DNA from: Roseateles sp.
GTDB lineage: Bacteria > Pseudomonadota > Gammaproteobacteria > Burkholderiales > Burkholderiaceae
DNA: 64,000 nt
Assembly (NCBI GenBank): GCA_019232985.1
Contig: JAFAMW010000048.1
Location: 1 to 64,000, forward strand
Reading direction: 5' to 3'
Below, piece by piece: positions 63,782-64,000 of this stretch (within the stretch, counting starts at the first letter, position 1; each line of letters opens with the position of its first letter). The position numbers and the translations under genes are program-made. The notes under the pieces are model-generated. The model did no database searches. It saw nothing but the letters and a program-made list of their open reading frames with translations, and was not told the origin of the DNA.

Positions 63782-64000
63782 GCCCCTCGCCCGGTCTCGC
63801 CGCGCTGAACGCGGGCGCGCCCAGTCGGCCGACCGGCAAGCATGCCGATCGGCGTTCGCCAGCCGCGATCGAGCGCGCAGGCGCTCGACCGGTGCGGGCT
63901 CGCTCCCCCGAGGGGATGCCGCGGCCTGCGGCTGCGAGCCGCGGGCCGCCGCAGGCGGGCCGGCTTGGGAGCGGCCCGGCGCCGGCCCGAAATACCTCCG
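63782..64000 (+). repeat. Dispersed structured 3' element, copy C
   Basis: Full-length copy beginning 7 bp after the leuC stop, the same distance as copy A from its gene. It shares the blocks listed for copy A, including a 40-bp stretch at its right side identical to copy A. Stems of the AAGCAT, GCAG and central hairpins have changed relative to copy A while still pairing. It runs to the window edge. Confidence 0.85.

Overview
The window is very GC-rich, with strong G/C bias at third codon positions, and reads as a betaproteobacterial chromosome, most likely order Burkholderiales. The clues are the gene neighbourhoods (imuA-imuB-dnaE2, argB-nucleotidase-slmA, LysR-leuC, and a methylmalonyl-CoA mutase/meaB/pccB/pccA cluster). 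No species is assigned.

Layout. 1-480: the scar of a genomic island, made of an IS66 transposase remnant, a 3' half of tRNA-Arg(ACG) acting as an att remnant, and a long hairpin. 775-3111: a hydrolase / acyl carrier protein / ketosynthase cassette. 3339-8944: the LexA-controlled mutasome operon imuA-imuB-dnaE2 with a divergent small SOS gene. 8945-14299: housekeeping genes (rhodanese-like protein, dtd, cation efflux, argB, pyrimidine nucleotidase, response regulator, slmA). 14400-16634: a REC/GGDEF/EAL protein. 16631-27192: two giant secreted-type proteins built almost entirely of octapeptide repeats, with a divergent glycosyltransferase-like gene (27679-28920). 28938-30863: Tat-exported superoxide dismutase, a hicAB module with a frameshifted toxin gene, and a GntR/FCD regulator. 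30948-38711: the complete propionyl-CoA to succinyl-CoA route. 38773-44723: gamma-glutamyltransferase, a WD40-caspase protein and an OmpA/TPR lipoprotein. 44822-61235: a nine-gene operon that looks like a beta-1,2-glucan utilisation locus (GH1, LacI regulator, TonB receptor, GH144-like endoglucanase, ABC importer, an unassigned glycosidase-like protein and a GH94 phosphorylase). 61437-63775: LysR and leuC.

The most unusual content is the octapeptide-repeat pair. The 2014-residue member carries a 136-residue (408-bp) super-repeat in about ten near-identical copies. Both members share a C-terminal calcium-binding-like domain and the same extreme C-terminus, and the divergent neighbour fuses a glycosyltransferase fold to a methyltransferase-like region. 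A secreted, glycosylated, length-variable surface fibre is a reasonable but untested reading.

Second, a ~145-225 bp dispersed element sits just 3' of three unrelated genes (3118, 10047, 63782) in the sense orientation. Its predicted hairpins vary in sequence while pairing is kept. Third, the start of pccA is duplicated: a leader ORF with a strong ribosome-binding site encodes the same first eleven residues as pccA in different codons and ends across the real pccA start.
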